Below, one piece after another: positions 18,163 to 26,739 of a stretch of 64,000 nucleotides of DNA (positions are counted from its first letter, which is position 1; every line of letters begins with the position of its first letter). The notes beneath the pieces are model-generated. The model ran no database searches and was not told where the DNA came from. It worked only from the letters and a program-made list of their open reading frames with translations. Origin of the DNA: Sporosarcina sp. ANT_H38 (lineage in GTDB: Bacteria > Bacillota > Bacilli > Bacillales_A > Planococcaceae); NCBI RefSeq assembly GCF_008369195.1, contig NZ_VOBC01000002.1, positions 186,001-250,000 of the forward strand, given 5' to 3'. The translations under genes were made by a program, and so were the position numbers.

Positions 18163-18871
18163 ACTCGTCAGTCCCGTAGTATTGAGAGTAATAATGATCC
18201 TTGTCGAGTGTGAAATTGTTCAGCACAGCCCCAAGGATATTTGCTTTTGACGAAATAAGTGCGTCTTTCGCTTTAACGATGGCCCCTTTTTCGGTTTCAC
18301 CAGCGCTTAACACAAGGATTGTCCCTTGACATTTATTGGACAGGATTTGTCCGTCTGTGACCGACAAGACAGGAGGTGCATCAAAAATGACAATATCGTA
18401 GAGTCCTGTCATTTCCTCCATCACCTTATTCATCGTCTCTGATGCTAGTAACTCCGCTGGATTTGGCGGAATCGGTCCACATGTAATAACATGCAAATTG
18501 TCGATTTCGCTCATTTTCACGACATCTGAAACAGTTGTTTTACGGGTTAATAGATTTGAAAGACCAAGTGTATTTGTCATGTGGAATGTATAGTGAACGG
18601 TTGGTTTCCGCATGTCTGCATCGACAAGAAGTACACGTTTGCCTTCTTGCGCGAATACGACAGCCGTATTCGCTGCAACCGTGGACTTTCCATCTCCCGG
18701 CGAAGCCGAAGTAAAGAGAAGCGTGCTTAAATCTCGGTCTGGCATCGAGAAGTTGATGTTGGTCCGAAGTGTACGGAATTGTTCCGTTACTATTGATTTT
18801 TGATTGGCGTTTGTCACGAGTTTACGCGCGACTGTTTGGATAATTCGTTTCTTCTTTCGTTTCACCACCAT
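18161..18871 (-). CDS. Bacterial tyrosine kinase (BY-kinase), CpsD/YwqD/EpsB family
   Basis: 236 aa cytoplasmic ATPase domain of a two-part capsule tyrosine kinase. It has the Walker A loop SASPGDGKSTVAAN, Walker A' VLLVDADMRKP and Walker B VIFDAPPVL, typical of the P-loop CpsD family. The C-terminal tyrosine cluster is HYYSQYYG, the autophosphorylation tail. It starts 1 bp after the stop of its membrane activator (18873-19601) and uses a strong GGAGGAGGG. It controls chain length and export of the glycan together with the activator, and is countered by the phosphatase gene downstream. Confidence 0.92.
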   Translation of the reverse strand: MVVKRKKKRIIQTVARKLVTNANQKSIVTEQFRTLRTNINFSMPDRDLSTLLFTSASPGDGKSTVAANTAVVFAQEGKRVLLVDADMRKPTVHYTFHMTNTLGLSNLLTRKTTVSDVVKMSEIDNLHVITCGPIPPNPAELLASETMNKVMEEMTGLYDIVIFDAPPVLSVTDGQILSNKCQGTILVLSAGETEKGAIVKAKDALISSKANILGAVLNNFTLDKDHYYSQYYGTDE

Positions 18872-18872
18872 A

Positions 18873-19601
18873 TTACACCCTCCTCCTTCTTTGTTCGACT
18901 TGCACTTTCGTTTGTTGAATCTCTTTATCTGAAATTGGACTCACTAAACCGAGAATCGGTAGTCCCAGCAGATCTTCAATGTCTTGTTCCGTTTTAACCG
19001 TCGTATCCAGATATTCCAATAGAAAAGCAACACCTACTCCGAGCATAAGACCAATCACTGCTGCGATTGCCATATTCAGTTTCGGGTTCGGGTTAATGGG
19101 TGACGGATTTTCCGCTAGTTCCGCTTTTGCGAGAATGGTAACGTTGTCGACGTTCATAAGCTTAATGATATCTTCTTGGAAAACGGAAGCAATCGTATTA
19201 GCAATTTCCACTGCTTGACGTGGATCAGGATTTTCAACAGCTACGGTTACAACTTGCGAGTTTTGCACACTATCAACTGTAATGTATTCATTTAAATTGC
19301 TAGTTGTCATATCCAAGTCTAGCTCTTCTATCACTTTTGAAAGTATGGTAGGGCTTTTAATGATGACATTGTATGTACTAATAAGTTGCAAGTTTGCTTG
19401 AATGTCTTGAGCGTTGACTGACGTCGTTTCTTGTTTCGCCTGGGTGATAAGAATTTGTGTCGACGCCTGGTAGATAGGTGTCAAAATCAAGAAACTGACG
19501 ACACCGCTTATTGTAATTGCAATTACAGTTATGAATGCAATAAGAGATAGCCTTTTTCGGAGTGTTTTAAACAGCTCCTGTAAACTAATTGTTTCTTCCA
19601 T
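18873..19601 (-). CDS. Chain-length determinant / tyrosine kinase activator (YveK/CpsC/Wzz family)
   Basis: About 242 aa membrane protein with two helices (about residues 17-40 and 170-190) flanking an extracellular helical domain. It has the Wzz-type pattern: SLQELFKTLRKR before helix 1, LTPIYQASTQILIT after it, and the proline-rich NPSPINPNPKLNMAIAAV before helix 2, followed by a short cytosolic tail that recruits the BY-kinase. The ATG at 19601 has AGGAG 12 bases upstream; a frame reaching 19625 is possible, but its Shine-Dalgarno is too close. First gene of the minus-strand glycan operon. Confidence 0.88.
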   Translation of the reverse strand: MEETISLQELFKTLRKRLSLIAFITVIAITISGVVSFLILTPIYQASTQILITQAKQETTSVNAQDIQANLQLISTYNVIIKSPTILSKVIEELDLDMTTSNLNEYITVDSVQNSQVVTVAVENPDPRQAVEIANTIASVFQEDIIKLMNVDNVTILAKAELAENPSPINPNPKLNMAIAAVIGLMLGVGVAFLLEYLDTTVKTEQDIEDLLGLPILGLVSPISDKEIQQTKVQVEQRRRRV

Positions 19602-19651
19602 TATGTATTTGTTCTCCTTTACCATTTCCCTAAATTTTGATAAGCTTCGTC

Positions 19652-19657
19652 ATTATA
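19652..19657 (-). promoter_or_regulatory. Candidate -10 box for the modulator-kinase genes
   Basis: TATAAT on the minus strand about 50 bases before the modulator start. No good -35 at 16-18 bases is evident, so support is partial. Confidence 0.35.
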
Positions 19658-19709
19658 ACACAATTAATTTAATACTATATATGCAATCTTGTAGATTTGT
19701 GGCATAATC

Positions 19710-19723
19710 GTACTAATTAGTAC
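19710..19723. promoter_or_regulatory. 14 bp perfect palindrome in the divergent promoter region
   Basis: GTACTAATTAGTAC is a perfect inverted repeat located between the divergent glycan operon and the SGNH/LCP pair, about 20 bases before the SGNH start codon. The position fits an operator; the factor is unknown. Confidence 0.4.
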
Positions 19724-19741
19724 TTTTGAAAGGAGTGCCCA

Positions 19742-20569
19742 ATGAATATAAAAACAGTTATGGCTTACATAGTTCTTATTGGCTGTATCATTCTATTGCT
19801 TGGCAGTTATTCCTTGTGGAAAGACAAGCTATCGTCATTCCACAACGATGCTGAAGCATCAAAACCTTCAAATGGAGCTGTTTCGAAAAGTAAGGGCGAT
19901 GGTGTTACAGAAAAGCCAGATTCACCAGTTACATCTGAATTCGATGTCGAACGTTTATTGTCGTTAACGGCTAATCAAGATGCTTCGGTTCAGAACGTTT
20001 TCAAAAGTCGCTTGCAAGCTGGAAAACCACTGAATTTCCTCATTGTAGGATCGGACTTCATGACTAGTGGGAACCCCGGCTTTTCCAAACGGCTGACGTT
20101 GTCTTTAAAAGAAGCTTATGGTGATTTCATAACCATTACAGAGAAGTCATTTGATGGTTCATCTGCAACATTTATAGAGAATCTGGATGAAGAATTTAGC
20201 ATAGATTCGAGCTATGATGTCGTACTATTCGAACCTTTCACATTAACCAATAATGGTGTTGTAAGAGTTGAGGATCAACATGAACACGTCAAAGTGTTCC
20301 AACAAAAAATCCAATCTTTCGTAGGGGATTCGGTACTTGTTCTTCAACCGGCACAACCACTTCCACGTGGTATTTTTTACCCACAAGAAGTACAGGCGCT
20401 CCAAACATTTGCTGCGTCGATGGACATCCCTTATATTAACCATTGGACCGAATGGATGGATTCAGAGTCAGAAATGCTGCCAAATCTATTAGATGCAAAC
20501 AGTTCGCCGACTAGCGACGGCTCCGAAGTTTGGGCAAATGCAGTCTCACACTATTTTGTAGCAAAGTAA
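19742..20569 (+). CDS. Membrane-anchored SGNH-fold protein, probably catalytically degenerate
   Basis: 275 aa with one N-terminal membrane anchor (about residues 5-25), a Ser/Lys-rich linker and an extracellular alpha/beta domain. LNFLIVGSDFMTSG occupies the place of the SGNH block I GDS motif, and the C-terminal SPTSDGSEVWANAV occupies block V, where active enzymes have D-x-x-H; the histidine is absent. The protein is therefore likely an inactive or altered SGNH hydrolase. AGGAG precedes the ATG. It lies directly before the LCP ligase, suggesting a role in attaching or modifying the exported glycan at the wall (inference). Confidence 0.7.
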   Translation: MNIKTVMAYIVLIGCIILLLGSYSLWKDKLSSFHNDAEASKPSNGAVSKSKGDGVTEKPDSPVTSEFDVERLLSLTANQDASVQNVFKSRLQAGKPLNFLIVGSDFMTSGNPGFSKRLTLSLKEAYGDFITITEKSFDGSSATFIENLDEEFSIDSSYDVVLFEPFTLTNNGVVRVEDQHEHVKVFQQKIQSFVGDSVLVLQPAQPLPRGIFYPQEVQALQTFAASMDIPYINHWTEWMDSESEMLPNLLDANSSPTSDGSEVWANAVSHYFVAK

Positions 20570-20584
20570 TTGGAGGAATTGAGA

Positions 20585-21511
20585 ATGAGTCGAACAGGTA
20601 AAAAAAAGAAGAAATGGCCATGGATTGTTGGCGGAATCGGAATTGTGTTTCTTGGAATTCTTATATATGGACTACTCGTTTTTAAAGGATTCACAGATAC
20701 TGTTAAAGAAATTCATGAGCCTATTGATCGTGTGGTATCTGATAAGCGGGTCGAGCCAGTCGTTTTTGAACAACAGGAACCGTTCTCTGTTCTTGTGCTT
20801 GGTGTCGATGAACGCGCGGATGATGCGGGTCGTTCTGACACGATGATTGTAATGACAGTCAACCCTGCCACGAAGTCTACGAAAATGGTTAGTATTCCAC
20901 GTGATACATACACGGAAATCGTTGGCAAAGGGGTAAAGGATAAGCTTAACCACGCTTACGCATTCGGCGGGATTGAAATGTCGATGAATAGTGTTGAAGG
21001 CTTACTCGATATCCCGATAGACTATGTTGTACAAGTAAATATGGATAGCTTCAAGGATATTGTGGATGCTGTCGGTGGTATTGAAGTCACAAATACTTTG
21101 GACTTTAAAGTTGGTAATGATTCATTCCCGAAAGGTCAGCTATCATTAAATGGCGAACAAGCACTAGCCTTTGTAAGAATGCGTTACGAAGATCCACGTG
21201 GCGACTTTGGACGACAAGACCGCCAAAAGCAAGTCATTCAAGCTGTCATGCGTGAAGGCGCGTCCATTAACAGTTTAGTTAACCATAAAAGCATCTTCGG
21301 CGCGATTGGTAATAATGTAAAGACGAACATGACGTTCGACGAAATGACTGACGTGCAATCGAAATACCGCGACGCGTTCGGACAAGTTGACCAGCTTTAC
21401 GTTAAAGAGGGTCAAGGTGAAAAGATGAATGGAATCTATTATTACATGATGAATGACGCAGAGTTGGAAGCAATTACAGGTGAATTGAAGGCTCATTTAG
21501 AGTTAAAATGA
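20585..21511 (+). CDS. LytR-CpsA-Psr (LCP) family glycopolymer ligase
   Basis: 308 aa. One N-terminal helix (WPWIVGGIGIVFLGILIYGL) positions an extracellular LCP domain that transfers lipid-linked anionic or neutral glycopolymers onto peptidoglycan. Conserved residues: VLGVDERADDAGRSDTMIV (catalytic Arg/Asp cluster), VSIPRDTY, KLNHAYAFGG and the late RMRYEDPRGDFGRQDRQ. The ATG at 20585 is chosen because GGAGGA lies seven bases upstream; a TTG immediately after the previous stop would give five extra residues. It follows the SGNH gene and is divergent from the glycan operon, which probably supplies its substrate. Confidence 0.92.
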   Translation: MSRTGKKKKKWPWIVGGIGIVFLGILIYGLLVFKGFTDTVKEIHEPIDRVVSDKRVEPVVFEQQEPFSVLVLGVDERADDAGRSDTMIVMTVNPATKSTKMVSIPRDTYTEIVGKGVKDKLNHAYAFGGIEMSMNSVEGLLDIPIDYVVQVNMDSFKDIVDAVGGIEVTNTLDFKVGNDSFPKGQLSLNGEQALAFVRMRYEDPRGDFGRQDRQKQVIQAVMREGASINSLVNHKSIFGAIGNNVKTNMTFDEMTDVQSKYRDAFGQVDQLYVKEGQGEKMNGIYYYMMNDAELEAITGELKAHLELK

Positions 21512-21552
21512 TTCTTGAACTCGCGTAATTCCCTACTTTGGTACGATAAGCA

Positions 21553-21586
21553 TCCCCCGAACTGGTTAACGGTCGGGGGATTTTTT
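21553..21586 (+). terminator. Terminator after the LCP gene
   Basis: TCCCCCGA / TCGGGGGA arms followed by six T. Confidence 0.9.
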
Positions 21587-21725
21587 GTTGGGGGAGCTTT
21601 CATTCAAACTACGAATAATTTTCATTGTTCGTTCCTGGGTACTAATTGATTTGAACGTCGGAAGGGCCCCTATCTGACCTTTCCTTATGCATGTATTCTT
21701 GCATTCAGTATGGTACAATCCACAT

Positions 21726-22220
21726 ATGAAAAAACTAATCGTTCTGATCATTGTGCTAGGCGTTCTATTCATTTCTTCTGGGCAAACCTATGAACAACAG
21801 TCGCTTATCCCTACACTTGAGAAACGGCTGCCGAATGCGCCGTTCGAATCCTCCCTCGCAAAGCTGGAAGTGCCATATTGGGGCACAACGATTTCAGTTG
21901 AGGAACGGGGCTATTATCATTTTGTTGAGTTCCTTTTGAGGAAGAGTGCCCATTTTCTAATCTTTGGTGTTCTTGCCGTTGTAATCTATTTGGTATTACC
22001 GAAACATACTTTCCGCACACTGACGGCTTTTTGGGTGACAGCTCTCGTCGCTGCCGGCGATGAGTATCATCAATCATTGACGGGCGGACGGACGCCGACG
22101 TGGCAGGACGTCGCTCTCGATATGGCAGGGGCGGCTGTGTTCCTTGTTATTTTACGGATGCTCTTCCTGTTGAAACAGTTAAAATCGAAAAAATCGAGAA
22201 AAAAAGCAAGAGCCCGCTGA
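21726..22220 (+). CDS. VanZ family membrane protein
   Basis: About 164 aa with four predicted membrane helices. VanZ signatures are LLRKSAHFLIFGVLAV in helix 2 and ALVAAGDEYHQSLTGGRTPTWQDVALDMAG, the conserved D-E-x-H-Q..G-R..D...N/D stretch. VanZ-like proteins affect glycopeptide or lipopeptide tolerance by an unclear membrane mechanism. The ATG at 21726 matches the typical short family start (MKKLIVLIIV); no good ribosome binding site is visible, and a frame from 21687 is possible. The stop codon lies inside the loop of the terminator. Confidence 0.82.
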   Translation: MKKLIVLIIVLGVLFISSGQTYEQQSLIPTLEKRLPNAPFESSLAKLEVPYWGTTISVEERGYYHFVEFLLRKSAHFLIFGVLAVVIYLVLPKHTFRTLTAFWVTALVAAGDEYHQSLTGGRTPTWQDVALDMAGAAVFLVILRMLFLLKQLKSKKSRKKARAR

Positions 22221-22240
22221 GAAGCGACTCTTGCTTTTTT
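22201..22240 (+). terminator. Terminator containing the VanZ stop codon in its loop
   Basis: AAAAAGCAAGAG and CTCTTGCTTTTTT arms flank a 15-base loop that includes the TGA stop of the VanZ gene. Confidence 0.85.
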
Positions 22241-22244
22241 CTAT

Positions 22245-22519
22245 TTAAAGACCGGTCACTTTGCTCAATAGACTGTTTCTGCGTGCCTTTTTCGCCGCAT
22301 TGTATTCATCCACTAAGTTTTGGCGTAGGATTTATCGTAACCGTTTGTTACTAAATCTTTCTCCACTGCTTTGATAACACCTGTGAATACTGCCTCGGGA
22401 TTTGCTTCAAGCCTCTCTGCTGCACCAACGTATTTATTGTAAAAATATGCGTAGCTGATGCTTTCGCCGTTTGTTAGCGGTGTTGCAGCGATGCTAAAAC
22501 TTGAAGATGGATTTTTATA
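22245..22519 (-). pseudogene. Frameshifted C-terminal fragment of an unknown protein
   Basis: Minus-strand reading gives a clean coding-like stretch with FSIAATPLTNGESISYAYFY and VGAAERLEANPEAVF, broken after DKSYAK by a one-base shift; the adjacent frame continues LVDEYNAAKKARRNSLLSK to a stop at 22245-22247. There is no start codon or upstream extension, so it is the 3' end of a lost gene. The family is not recognised; the basic, helical tail is all that can be said. Confidence 0.5.
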
Positions 22520-22533
22520 CTAAAAATTAGATG

Positions 22534-22569
22534 AAACGCAGCCAAAGTGAGACTTTGGCTGCGTTTTTT
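22534..22569 (+). terminator. Orphan strong hairpin terminator
   Basis: 14 bp perfect stem (AAACGCAGCCAAAG / CTTTGGCTGCGTTT), loop TGAGA, then a T run on the plus strand. No plus-strand gene ends here, so it probably survives from a deleted gene. Confidence 0.7.
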
Positions 22570-22588
22570 ATAGGGATGGGAAGTTCTG

Positions 22589-22730
22589 TTTGGTTGGGAA
22601 CTTTATTGGTTAGGTTGGACGCTCTTTCGGGTTCGTTGGACACTTCACCGATTTGGTTGGACACTCTCACTGAATGGTTGAACGCTTCATTGATTATGTT
22701 GGAGACTGTCCGGTTGGTTGAACACCCAAC
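22589..22730 (+). repeat. Degenerate tandem array, 21 bp period, core GGTTGGACRCT
   Basis: Seven imperfect units. The core recurs as GGTTGGGAACT, GGTTGGACGCT, CGTTGGACACT, GGTTGGACACT, GGTTGAACGCT, TGTTGGAGACT and GGTTGAACACC, spaced 20-21 bp. Because 21 is a multiple of three, one frame stays open and yields a heptapeptide-repeat ORF that looks spurious. It lies between the orphan terminator and the SLH gene. Confidence 0.75.
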
Positions 22731-22883
22731 AGTTGCATCTAGTTCCCTAGCCGAATAATTATCACCATTTTTGTTAAGTACTAGAAGTTTAGCTTACACT
22801 CTATAATTAGTTCATATAGTGAGTTATCATTCTAAATAGGATTCTGCTATAAAAGTTTAACTATTGGAGGGATTTACATCAAA

Positions 22884-23957
22884 ATGAACAATTTACTAAG
22901 AAAGATATACGCGGCTACTGTTTCTGTGGCAGTTGTCTTGGGAGTGATTGTTACTGCAGTACCTGTCACTACCGATGCGGCTGGTACTTCATTTACAGAT
23001 GTAAAACCGACTCTTAACCATTATGATCCGATTATGAATCTTGCTGGGCGCGGAATTGTCAAAGACTATTCAAATAGTACATATCGTCCGAACACTCAGC
23101 TTACGCGTGGACAAGCTTCGAAAATCCTTGCGCTCGCTTTGAAGCTGGATACGATAAACGTCAGAAATCCGGGCTTTAAAGACATCGACAAATCTAATAG
23201 CTCTTATAAATATATAGCAGCTCTCGAAAATGCTGGGCTCATTTCAGGATTCGAAGATAATACATTCAAACCTAATACATCCATGACACGTGCCCATATG
23301 GCGAAAGCAATCGATCTCGGATTCAAACTCGAAGGTAAATCGACCAGAAATCCGTTCAGAGATGTAAGTAATTCTGCGTGGTATGTGAATCACGTCAAAG
23401 CGCTCGTCAGTAATAAAGTGACAAAAGGAAAGTCTTCTACAACTTTCGATCCGAATTCTAGCATAACCCGTACCCAAATGGCATCATTCGTTGTACGTAC
23501 TGAGAATATCAAAGTCGCATCCAATCCATTCGAGAAGGCGCGTGCTGAAATTAGAAAAGTCGTTACGCAAAATGGTGTCATTGAAGTAGGCGGCAAAGAA
23601 GTTGCTGAATCAAAATTTGATAGCAGGACAAATACTTTAACAATGACTGCCTATAATCTTGATGAAGGGATTAAAGGTATGACCGGAATTAATGTTTTCT
23701 CTAGTAAATTGCGAGCGCTCGGCGTGAAAAAAATTAGCATAGGTAATGCTAAAGCTGTCGACCTCTCGCGACCCACTGCAAAAGATACGCTGAAAGAAGA
23801 CTTCTTGGCCCTTTTGAAACCAAGTACTAAACCTTCAGCGTACAGCGATGTATCTGCAGAGGACGTCCAAGTTACACTTTATTCTAACAAAGACGGCATT
23901 CAATTCCGAGAAACTTTTAACGTTAACTTCCACGTGTTTGTTCCAAGCACTAATTGA
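22884..23957 (+). CDS. S-layer homology (SLH) domain surface protein
   Basis: 357 aa secreted protein. A signal peptide (residues 1 to about 32, ending TDAAG) precedes three SLH domains: FTDVKPTLNHYDPIMNLAGR (about 37-90), FKDIDKSNSSYKYIAALENA (about 98-150) and FRDVSNSAWYVNHVKALVSN (about 158-205), each with the ITR/LTR-type motif (QLTRGQ, SMTRAH, SITRTQ). SLH domains bind pyruvylated secondary cell-wall polymer. The C-terminal 145 residues form an unrecognised alpha/beta domain. GGAGGG precedes the ATG by 12 bases. It is monocistronic, ending in a shared terminator. Confidence 0.9.
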   Translation: MNNLLRKIYAATVSVAVVLGVIVTAVPVTTDAAGTSFTDVKPTLNHYDPIMNLAGRGIVKDYSNSTYRPNTQLTRGQASKILALALKLDTINVRNPGFKDIDKSNSSYKYIAALENAGLISGFEDNTFKPNTSMTRAHMAKAIDLGFKLEGKSTRNPFRDVSNSAWYVNHVKALVSNKVTKGKSSTTFDPNSSITRTQMASFVVRTENIKVASNPFEKARAEIRKVVTQNGVIEVGGKEVAESKFDSRTNTLTMTAYNLDEGIKGMTGINVFSSKLRALGVKKISIGNAKAVDLSRPTAKDTLKEDFLALLKPSTKPSAYSDVSAEDVQVTLYSNKDGIQFRETFNVNFHVFVPSTN

Positions 23958-24002
23958 AGGTCGCCCTATCCAAATCCGGATGTTGGCCCTTTTTTACACA
24001 TG

Positions 24003-24041
24003 AAAAGAAGTGTAGTCCGATTGAGGTCTACACTTCTTTTT
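24003..24041. terminator. Bidirectional terminator between SLH and YitT genes
   Basis: 13 bp perfect stem AAAAGAAGTGTAG / CTACACTTCTTTT with a T run on both strands, between convergent genes. Confidence 0.88.
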
Positions 24042-24051
24042 GTTGTTTATC

Positions 24052-24915
24052 TCAATGAATTGGTGATTTAAATTGGCCGCCGTGTGCTTCTTGCGTGTTC
24101 ATGATTGTTAAAAATGCTTTCGCATCAACTTCATTGACAATTTGTTTCAACTTACTTATTTCTAGACGCGTCACAACGACGTAAATGACGTCTTTTTCAT
24201 TGTTGTTATAACCGCCGCTGCCTTTTAGGTTCGTAATACTTCTGCCAAGACGCTCATTGATGGCACTGCCTAGTTCTTCGTATTCATCAGAAACGATAAT
24301 AACTGCTTTGGTTTCATCCAAACCTTGGATAACTGCATCGATCGTTTTCGAAGCGATATAATACGTCAAAATCGAATACATTGCCTGCTCCATTCCGAGT
24401 ACAAAACCCGCCCAGGCGAAGATGAAGATGTTGAAAAACATTACAAATTCTCCGACAGAAAACGGTATTTTTTTCGTCAATAATATACCAAGAATCTCTG
24501 TTCCGTCGAGTGCACCGCCGTTACGAATAACAAGCCCTACGCCTGCACCGAGCAGCAACCCTCCGAAAACAGTGGCAAGTAGTGGATCTGTTACAAAAGG
24601 CTCAAACGATTGAAGCGGAATTTCTACAAGCGCAAGTGCAACAATCGCAAAAGCGGAAGATATAAAAAAGTTCTTCCCAATATATTTGTAACCAAAAAAT
24701 AGGAACGGCAAGTTAATTATAAGAATGAGTAAACCAAATGGGATATCCGTTAAATAGTTAAGGATAAGTGAAATCCCGATGATCCCGCCGTCAATAATAG
24801 AGTTTGGTACAAGAAATAATTCAATAGCGGCAGCTGCCATCGTAGCTCCAACTAAAATGAAGAAGTAGCGGAAAATGAAATGAATGCGTGTTTCTTTTTT
24901 GTGCTGTTTTTTCAT
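24052..24915 (-). CDS. YitT family membrane protein (DUF161 + DUF2179)
   Basis: 287 aa with about five N-terminal membrane helices and a soluble C-terminal ferredoxin-like domain of about 90 residues. Family marks: [39 protein letters not shown], and the cytosolic [20 protein letters not shown] plus [14 protein letters not shown]. YitT-type proteins are widespread in Bacillales but poorly understood. The gene is convergent with the SLH gene and isolated; only a weak AAGGA lies upstream of the ATG. Confidence 0.85.
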   Translation of the reverse strand: MKKQHKKETRIHFIFRYFFILVGATMAAAAIELFLVPNSIIDGGIIGISLILNYLTDIPFGLLILIINLPFLFFGYKYIGKNFFISSAFAIVALALVEIPLQSFEPFVTDPLLATVFGGLLLGAGVGLVIRNGGALDGTEILGILLTKKIPFSVGEFVMFFNIFIFAWAGFVLGMEQAMYSILTYYIASKTIDAVIQGLDETKAVIIVSDEYEELGSAINERLGRSITNLKGSGGYNNNEKDVIYVVVTRLEISKLKQIVNEVDAKAFLTIMNTQEAHGGQFKSPIH

Positions 24916-25078
24916 GAAGGGGTTACAGTCCTTTTTGCAGTTTTTTGGTAACTACCATTATCCCCCTCTTTGCTTGCTGTGTAAATAATGAAATGAAATG
25001 CTTTTCCATTGTATTCGTTCACACTTCATCTCTTCTAAAAGCGCATGTGCCGTTTTGTGCTAAACATCGTCGAGAACC

Positions 25079-25116
25079 TAAAAACTCCTCATTCACTATA
25101 TAATGAGGAGTTTTTT
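25079..25116 (-). terminator. Terminator of the Pro/Glu-rich secreted protein gene
   Basis: AAAACTCCTCAT / ATGAGGAGTTTT stem with a T run on either strand; it lies just after the minus-strand stop at 25122. Confidence 0.85.
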
Positions 25117-25121
25117 GTGGT

Positions 25122-25859
25122 TTATTGAGCTGATTCAGATTCTACTGTTGGTTCAGGTGTCGGCTCCGGCGTTGGTTCTACTTCAGGTGTTGGAGCTGGA
25201 TCCGGTTTCGTCGCTGATTCTGGTTCAGGTGCTGGATTTGGTTTGGTTCCTGCATCTGGTTCAGGCGTTGGTGTTGGTTCCGGATTCGTTCCCGTCTCAG
25301 GTTTCAATGCCGAATCCTCCCCCTTTTCACCTTCTGGTTTAAGGTCCGGTGTCAATTCCGTCCCAGGTTCAGGAGTGGTTTCAGGTTTGCCTTCTACTTC
25401 AGGTTGTTGGGGCGGTACCAATTCGATAGGTGTAGAGGGTTTATTCAATTCTTCGACCGCTTTTTCGTACTTTGCATCTAGGTCAGCAATGATGGCCTGT
25501 TTTTCTTCAGTTAGATCGGTTTTCATATCCGCTTTCAAATTAGCAGCATATTCTTGTAGCGCAAGTGTCCGGCGATTTTGTTCGTCAATCGTGAATGCCT
25601 CCAGCTCTTTCTTGGCACTCTCCATCTCTTCCTGCAAAGCTACTTTCAAATCGTCCATAAGTCGATCTTTTTCTGCAGTGATTGCCGCCGCTATCTCCTG
25701 TTCAGACGCCGTCTTCTTGGCTCCAAACCAATTAGCAAATGAACTTTCAATACTCTGTCCAGCAAAAGCCATATTCATGCCGCTTCCTAAACCAATACTT
25801 ATTAGAAAGGCACCTAGTAATATGGTTACCTTTTTATAGTTCTTGAGTTTGTTTAGCAT
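25122..25859 (-). CDS. Secreted coiled-coil protein with Pro/Glu/Thr-rich tail (first of a related trio)
   Basis: 245 aa. The signal peptide ends about AFA-GQS (residue 33). Then comes a short amphipathic segment SSFANWFGAKK, a charged helical/coiled-coil region (about 45-140, rich in E, K, A) and a low-complexity tail of repeated PTPEPTP-like units (about 140-245), typical of wall-spanning or extended surface linkers. No LPXTG or lipobox is present. GGAGGTG precedes the ATG. The opening after cleavage (G-Q-x-I/L...W-F/Y) resembles those of the proteins at 25923-26699 and 26740-27162, with which it is co-oriented. Function unknown. Confidence 0.75.
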   Translation of the reverse strand: MLNKLKNYKKVTILLGAFLISIGLGSGMNMAFAGQSIESSFANWFGAKKTASEQEIAAAITAEKDRLMDDLKVALQEEMESAKKELEAFTIDEQNRRTLALQEYAANLKADMKTDLTEEKQAIIADLDAKYEKAVEELNKPSTPIELVPPQQPEVEGKPETTPEPGTELTPDLKPEGEKGEDSALKPETGTNPEPTPTPEPDAGTKPNPAPEPESATKPDPAPTPEVEPTPEPTPEPTVESESAQ

Positions 25860-25872
25860 AGTTACACCTCCA

Positions 25873-25914
25873 TTTAAAAAATAAGGACCTCTTTGAATGA
25901 GGTCCTTATTTAAA
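25873..25914 (-). terminator. Terminator between the first and second coiled-coil genes
   Basis: 13 bp perfect stem AAATAAGGACCTC / GAGGTCCTTATTT, with a T run on the minus strand. Confidence 0.85.
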
Positions 25915-25922
25915 GTTAGAAA

Positions 25923-26699
25923 TTACTTACCATTAATTCCTTTAACTAGTGCATCCATTTCGGCTTCAGCAGCAAGTTGAAGTCCTTTTGCTGTATTAGT
26001 AATGATTTTTTCCTGATCTTTAACTAATTTATTTTTCAGATTAGTTACTTCTTTACGGAGTTCCACAATTTTCGCATCAATTAATCCTTTAATCTCCTCA
26101 ACAGTTGAACCTGTTTTCTTATCTAATTGAGCTTGAAGTTCTTCCTTCGCCACTTTGATTGTCTCTTCCAAATCTTTAATAGCTTGTGTAGTCACTTTGT
26201 TTACATCCGTTTTAACTTTTTCATTCGCAGTATTCCCTGCTACTCCTGTGTATTGAGTTAAATCATTTTTTGCGTATGCCAAGGCATCATCACCAGCTTG
26301 ATTAATTATGCTTTTTGCAAAATTTGATAGGCCACCAAATTGACTGGCCAAATAGGTCTCGATATGTGCTTTTTCTTCTTTTATTGAATCAATGTGCTCT
26401 CTGCTCTTGGCATCAATATTTTTATTCGCTACGCCAGCTACGAATTCACCTTTTGCATTAATGCTATCTGTAGCATCAGTTTTTAGTCCATTGTATTCAG
26501 TTAATAATCCCTCTGCTTTACTACTCGCATACGACGTAACTTGGCTTGTTACTTCAGTAGATGCCTTGCCAAATTGCCCATCGTACCATAATTTAAGATT
26601 TGCTCCTGCATCTGTTGCTCCTAACGCTACTCCGCCACCTGATACGAGTCCTACTGCCAGTACGCCTGCGATTACTTTACCTTTTACTGTTTTGATCAT
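25923..26699 (-). CDS. Secreted helical protein of unknown function (second of trio)
   Basis: 258 aa. Signal peptide MIKTVKGKVIAGVLAVGLVS... ending about ALG-ATD (residue 28), then ANLKLWYDGQFGKASTEV and a long, regular helical region with heptad-like spacing (EETIKVAKEELQAQLDKK, VVELRKEV-type blocks) running nearly to the end. The architecture recalls apolipoprotein-like or tail-fibre-like bundles, but no family is recognised. AAAAGGGG precedes the ATG. Its terminator at 25873-25914 follows immediately. Confidence 0.75.
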   Translation of the reverse strand: MIKTVKGKVIAGVLAVGLVSGGGVALGATDAGANLKLWYDGQFGKASTEVTSQVTSYASSKAEGLLTEYNGLKTDATDSINAKGEFVAGVANKNIDAKSREHIDSIKEEKAHIETYLASQFGGLSNFAKSIINQAGDDALAYAKNDLTQYTGVAGNTANEKVKTDVNKVTTQAIKDLEETIKVAKEELQAQLDKKTGSTVEEIKGLIDAKIVELRKEVTNLKNKLVKDQEKIITNTAKGLQLAAEAEMDALVKGINGK

Positions 26700-26739
26700 T
26701 TTTACTATCCCCTTTTATCATATTGGTTTGTATGAGTGC

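Noticed and set aside
22531..22758. 75-codon plus-strand frame
   Set aside because: It starts inside a terminator stem and continues through the GGTTGGACRCT array; no ribosome binding site.
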